Position numbers and translations under genes: made by a program | The notes under the pieces: generated by a model | Databases searched by the model: none | Seen by the model: only the letters and a program-made list of their open reading frames with translations | Told to the model about the DNA's origin: nothing | Assembly (NCBI GenBank): GCA_963814055.1 | Contig: CAWFBJ010000030.1 | Span: 62,001 to 126,000, forward strand | Length of the DNA: 64,000 nt | DNA from: AWTP1-13 sp963814055 | GTDB taxonomy: Bacteria; Pseudomonadota; Alphaproteobacteria; Rhizobiales; Hyphomicrobiaceae | Direction: 5' to 3' | Shown here: piece by piece, positions 63,029 to 64,000 of the stretch | Layout: each line of letters begins with the position of its first letter | How positions within the stretch are numbered: the first letter of the stretch is position 1

Positions 63029-63808
63029 TCTCTGGGCATCGGGCGAGCCGACCGTCCCGCGCTCGCCGGCTCCCGTGCCAGTGCGAACGTTCGCCGGTTT
63101 CCTTGGCAGGGCGTTGACGACGGTTACCGTCGTGCCAACCCTGGTAAGGGAGGCGAGATGCAGAGCTGCCGAATTGATCATGCGGAAGCAGCCGGATGAT
63201 TGAGCGCTACCAATGGATTTGGCGTCGTTGGTGCCGTGGATGCGGTACTCGGTGTTACCGAGATAGAGCGCCACGGCGCCGAGGGGATTGCGCACGCCTC
63301 CGGTCATTTTCTTAGGCAAGCTCGCATCTCGCGCCCGCATCTCGGGGGGAGGATGCCAATCAGGCCAGGCCTGTCTGCGGCTAACCGTTTCGGTTCCCGT
63401 CCATTTGAAGCCTGTACGCCCCACAGCAATAGGATACTCGTAGGCGCGCCCCTTTTCGGCAACGAAGTAGAGCTTGCGCCCGCCGGTGTCGATCACAATT
63501 GACCGAACTGGAAATGAATACGGAAACGCCACGACAGATGGTGCCTTCGGCGCGATTTCTGGTCGAGGGCCGCCATCCTTCACCGTGTCGACCAGCCGCA
63601 TCCTTTTCCCTATGTTCTCCTTTTGCGACGATTTTCGCTCGGGGCGATGTGGCGTCCGCTCGCGGTATCCTGGAGGGGTATCGAAGAAGTTTCCATCCCA
63701 GGGGAACCAAGTTTGTGCCGTGCATGGATCGAGAGGCACGAGGATGGCAACGCTCGCCAGCAGCGCCTTTGCTAAGCTCGCGATAATCGGTGCGACTTTG
63801 CCGATCAC
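63017..63808 (-). CDS. L,D-transpeptidase (YkuD/ErfK family)
   Basis: A 263-residue exported murein cross-linking enzyme. A hydrophobic signal segment (about 8-32) is followed by a basic linker. The YkuD domain spans about 95-235: SIVIDTGGRKLYFVAEKGRA, GRTGFKWTGTETVSRRQAWP, RNPLGAVALYLGNTEYRIHG. The catalytic motif SIGSAQSSGCFRM carries nucleophile Cys207 with the upstream His in RIHGT. It forms 3-3 peptide cross-links or attaches proteins to peptidoglycan. Convergent with, and overlapping, the transglycosylase gene by 12 bases. Intact. Confidence 0.93.
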   Translation of the reverse strand: MIGKVAPIIASLAKALLASVAILVPLDPCTAQTWFPWDGNFFDTPPGYRERTPHRPERKSSQKENIGKRMRLVDTVKDGGPRPEIAPKAPSVVAFPYSFPVRSIVIDTGGRKLYFVAEKGRAYEYPIAVGRTGFKWTGTETVSRRQAWPDWHPPPEMRARDASLPKKMTGGVRNPLGAVALYLGNTEYRIHGTNDAKSIGSAQSSGCFRMINSAALHLASLTRVGTTVTVVNALPRKPANVRTGTGAGERGTVGSPDAQRSVR

Positions 63809-64000
63809 GCGGCATTCCCCTACAGCTCAAGCTGGTGGCATCGGCAATGGCTCAGATCCCCGTAGAATGCCGTGAACGATCGATGGATGTATCGGGGATT
63901 TGCCTGAAACTGACTGGCAAATGTCTTGAGGTGAGAGCGCGATCAGACGATGAGCGCGCCGGCTTCCGCAATCCACTGAAATGATGAACGTGGCGCGGCC
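63809..64000. other. Window end without supported gene
   Basis: The last 190 bases contain only a weak frame; nothing was recognised. Confidence 0.3.

Noticed and set aside
63790..63984. Short plus-strand frame at the window end
   Set aside because: No ribosome site and it overlaps the start of the transpeptidase gene.
1..64000. CRISPR arrays, tRNA and rRNA genes
   Set aside because: No regularly spaced repeats, no tRNA-like TTCGA loops with flanking stems and no rRNA motifs were found by eye.

Overview
The window looks like chromosomal or island DNA of a Bradyrhizobium-like alphaproteobacterium (Hyphomicrobiales, Nitrobacteraceae). This is inferred from the moderately GC-rich composition, the HWE and MASE1 sensor kinases, many NarL/FixJ-type regulators, small secreted proteins of bradyrhizobial type, the HlyD protein with its membrane partner, and dispersed intergenic repeats whose frames read like 'SALPPKxxI'. 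No rRNA, tRNA, CRISPR array or intact insertion sequence was found. Long gene-poor stretches, gene fragments and single-base frameshifts show a region under decay and rearrangement, unless some frameshifts are sequencing or assembly errors.

Layout. 0-11 kb: scattered small secreted or membrane proteins, a membrane protein/HlyD pair, a LuxR-type regulator with a 41-residue membrane peptide upstream, a class II glutamine amidotransferase and a PH-domain membrane protein. 11.6-19.5 kb: a compact four-gene module of an Orn/Lys/Arg-decarboxylase family enzyme (broken by one frameshift), an AspT-type antiporter, aspartate 4-decarboxylase AspD and a second AspT-type antiporter. This is a decarboxylation/antiport system of the kind that generates proton motive force and consumes acid. 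19.8-28 kb: IS3 and resolvase remnants, a MASE1 histidine kinase with a damaged C-terminus, a HExxH protein, a LTPEQR-repeat secreted protein and a trypsin-like protease. 28.7-34.7 kb: a broken tandem pair of NarL-type response regulators, a MASE1-PAS-HWE kinase with a single-domain receiver, two degraded enzyme genes and an HU protein. 35-40.6 kb: a third AspT antiporter, a second hybrid sensor kinase, a phasin-like protein, and a ghost of a fourth aspT copy (promoter fused to the last codons). 41-47.3 kb: a C4/acetate metabolism block (AtoD, AtoA, internally deleted AtoE, CBS fragment, MarC, GNAT, a second CoA-transferase fragment, fragments of 3-hydroxybutyrate dehydrogenase and acetate kinase, frameshifted FabI). 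47.4-58 kb: three further NarL-type regulators or chimeras, HtpX, a carboxylesterase, a Crp/Fnr regulator and a sensor kinase with a periplasmic ABC-type sensing domain. 58-64 kb: an orphan antitoxin, a BcsS-like outer-membrane beta-barrel, a lytic transglycosylase and a convergent L,D-transpeptidase.

Together the surviving genes suggest adaptation to low oxygen, acid or energy stress: amino-acid decarboxylation with electrogenic exchange, acetate/acetoacetate/PHB-linked metabolism, envelope maintenance and a dense two-component network. The most unusual observations are the duplicated and recombined response-regulator array with conserved tandem GGGGTTNNCCCC palindromes, the three AspT paralogues plus one ghost copy sharing a GGGGA-N11-TCCCC upstream site, and the family of CCCC/GGGG inverted repeats spread across the window.
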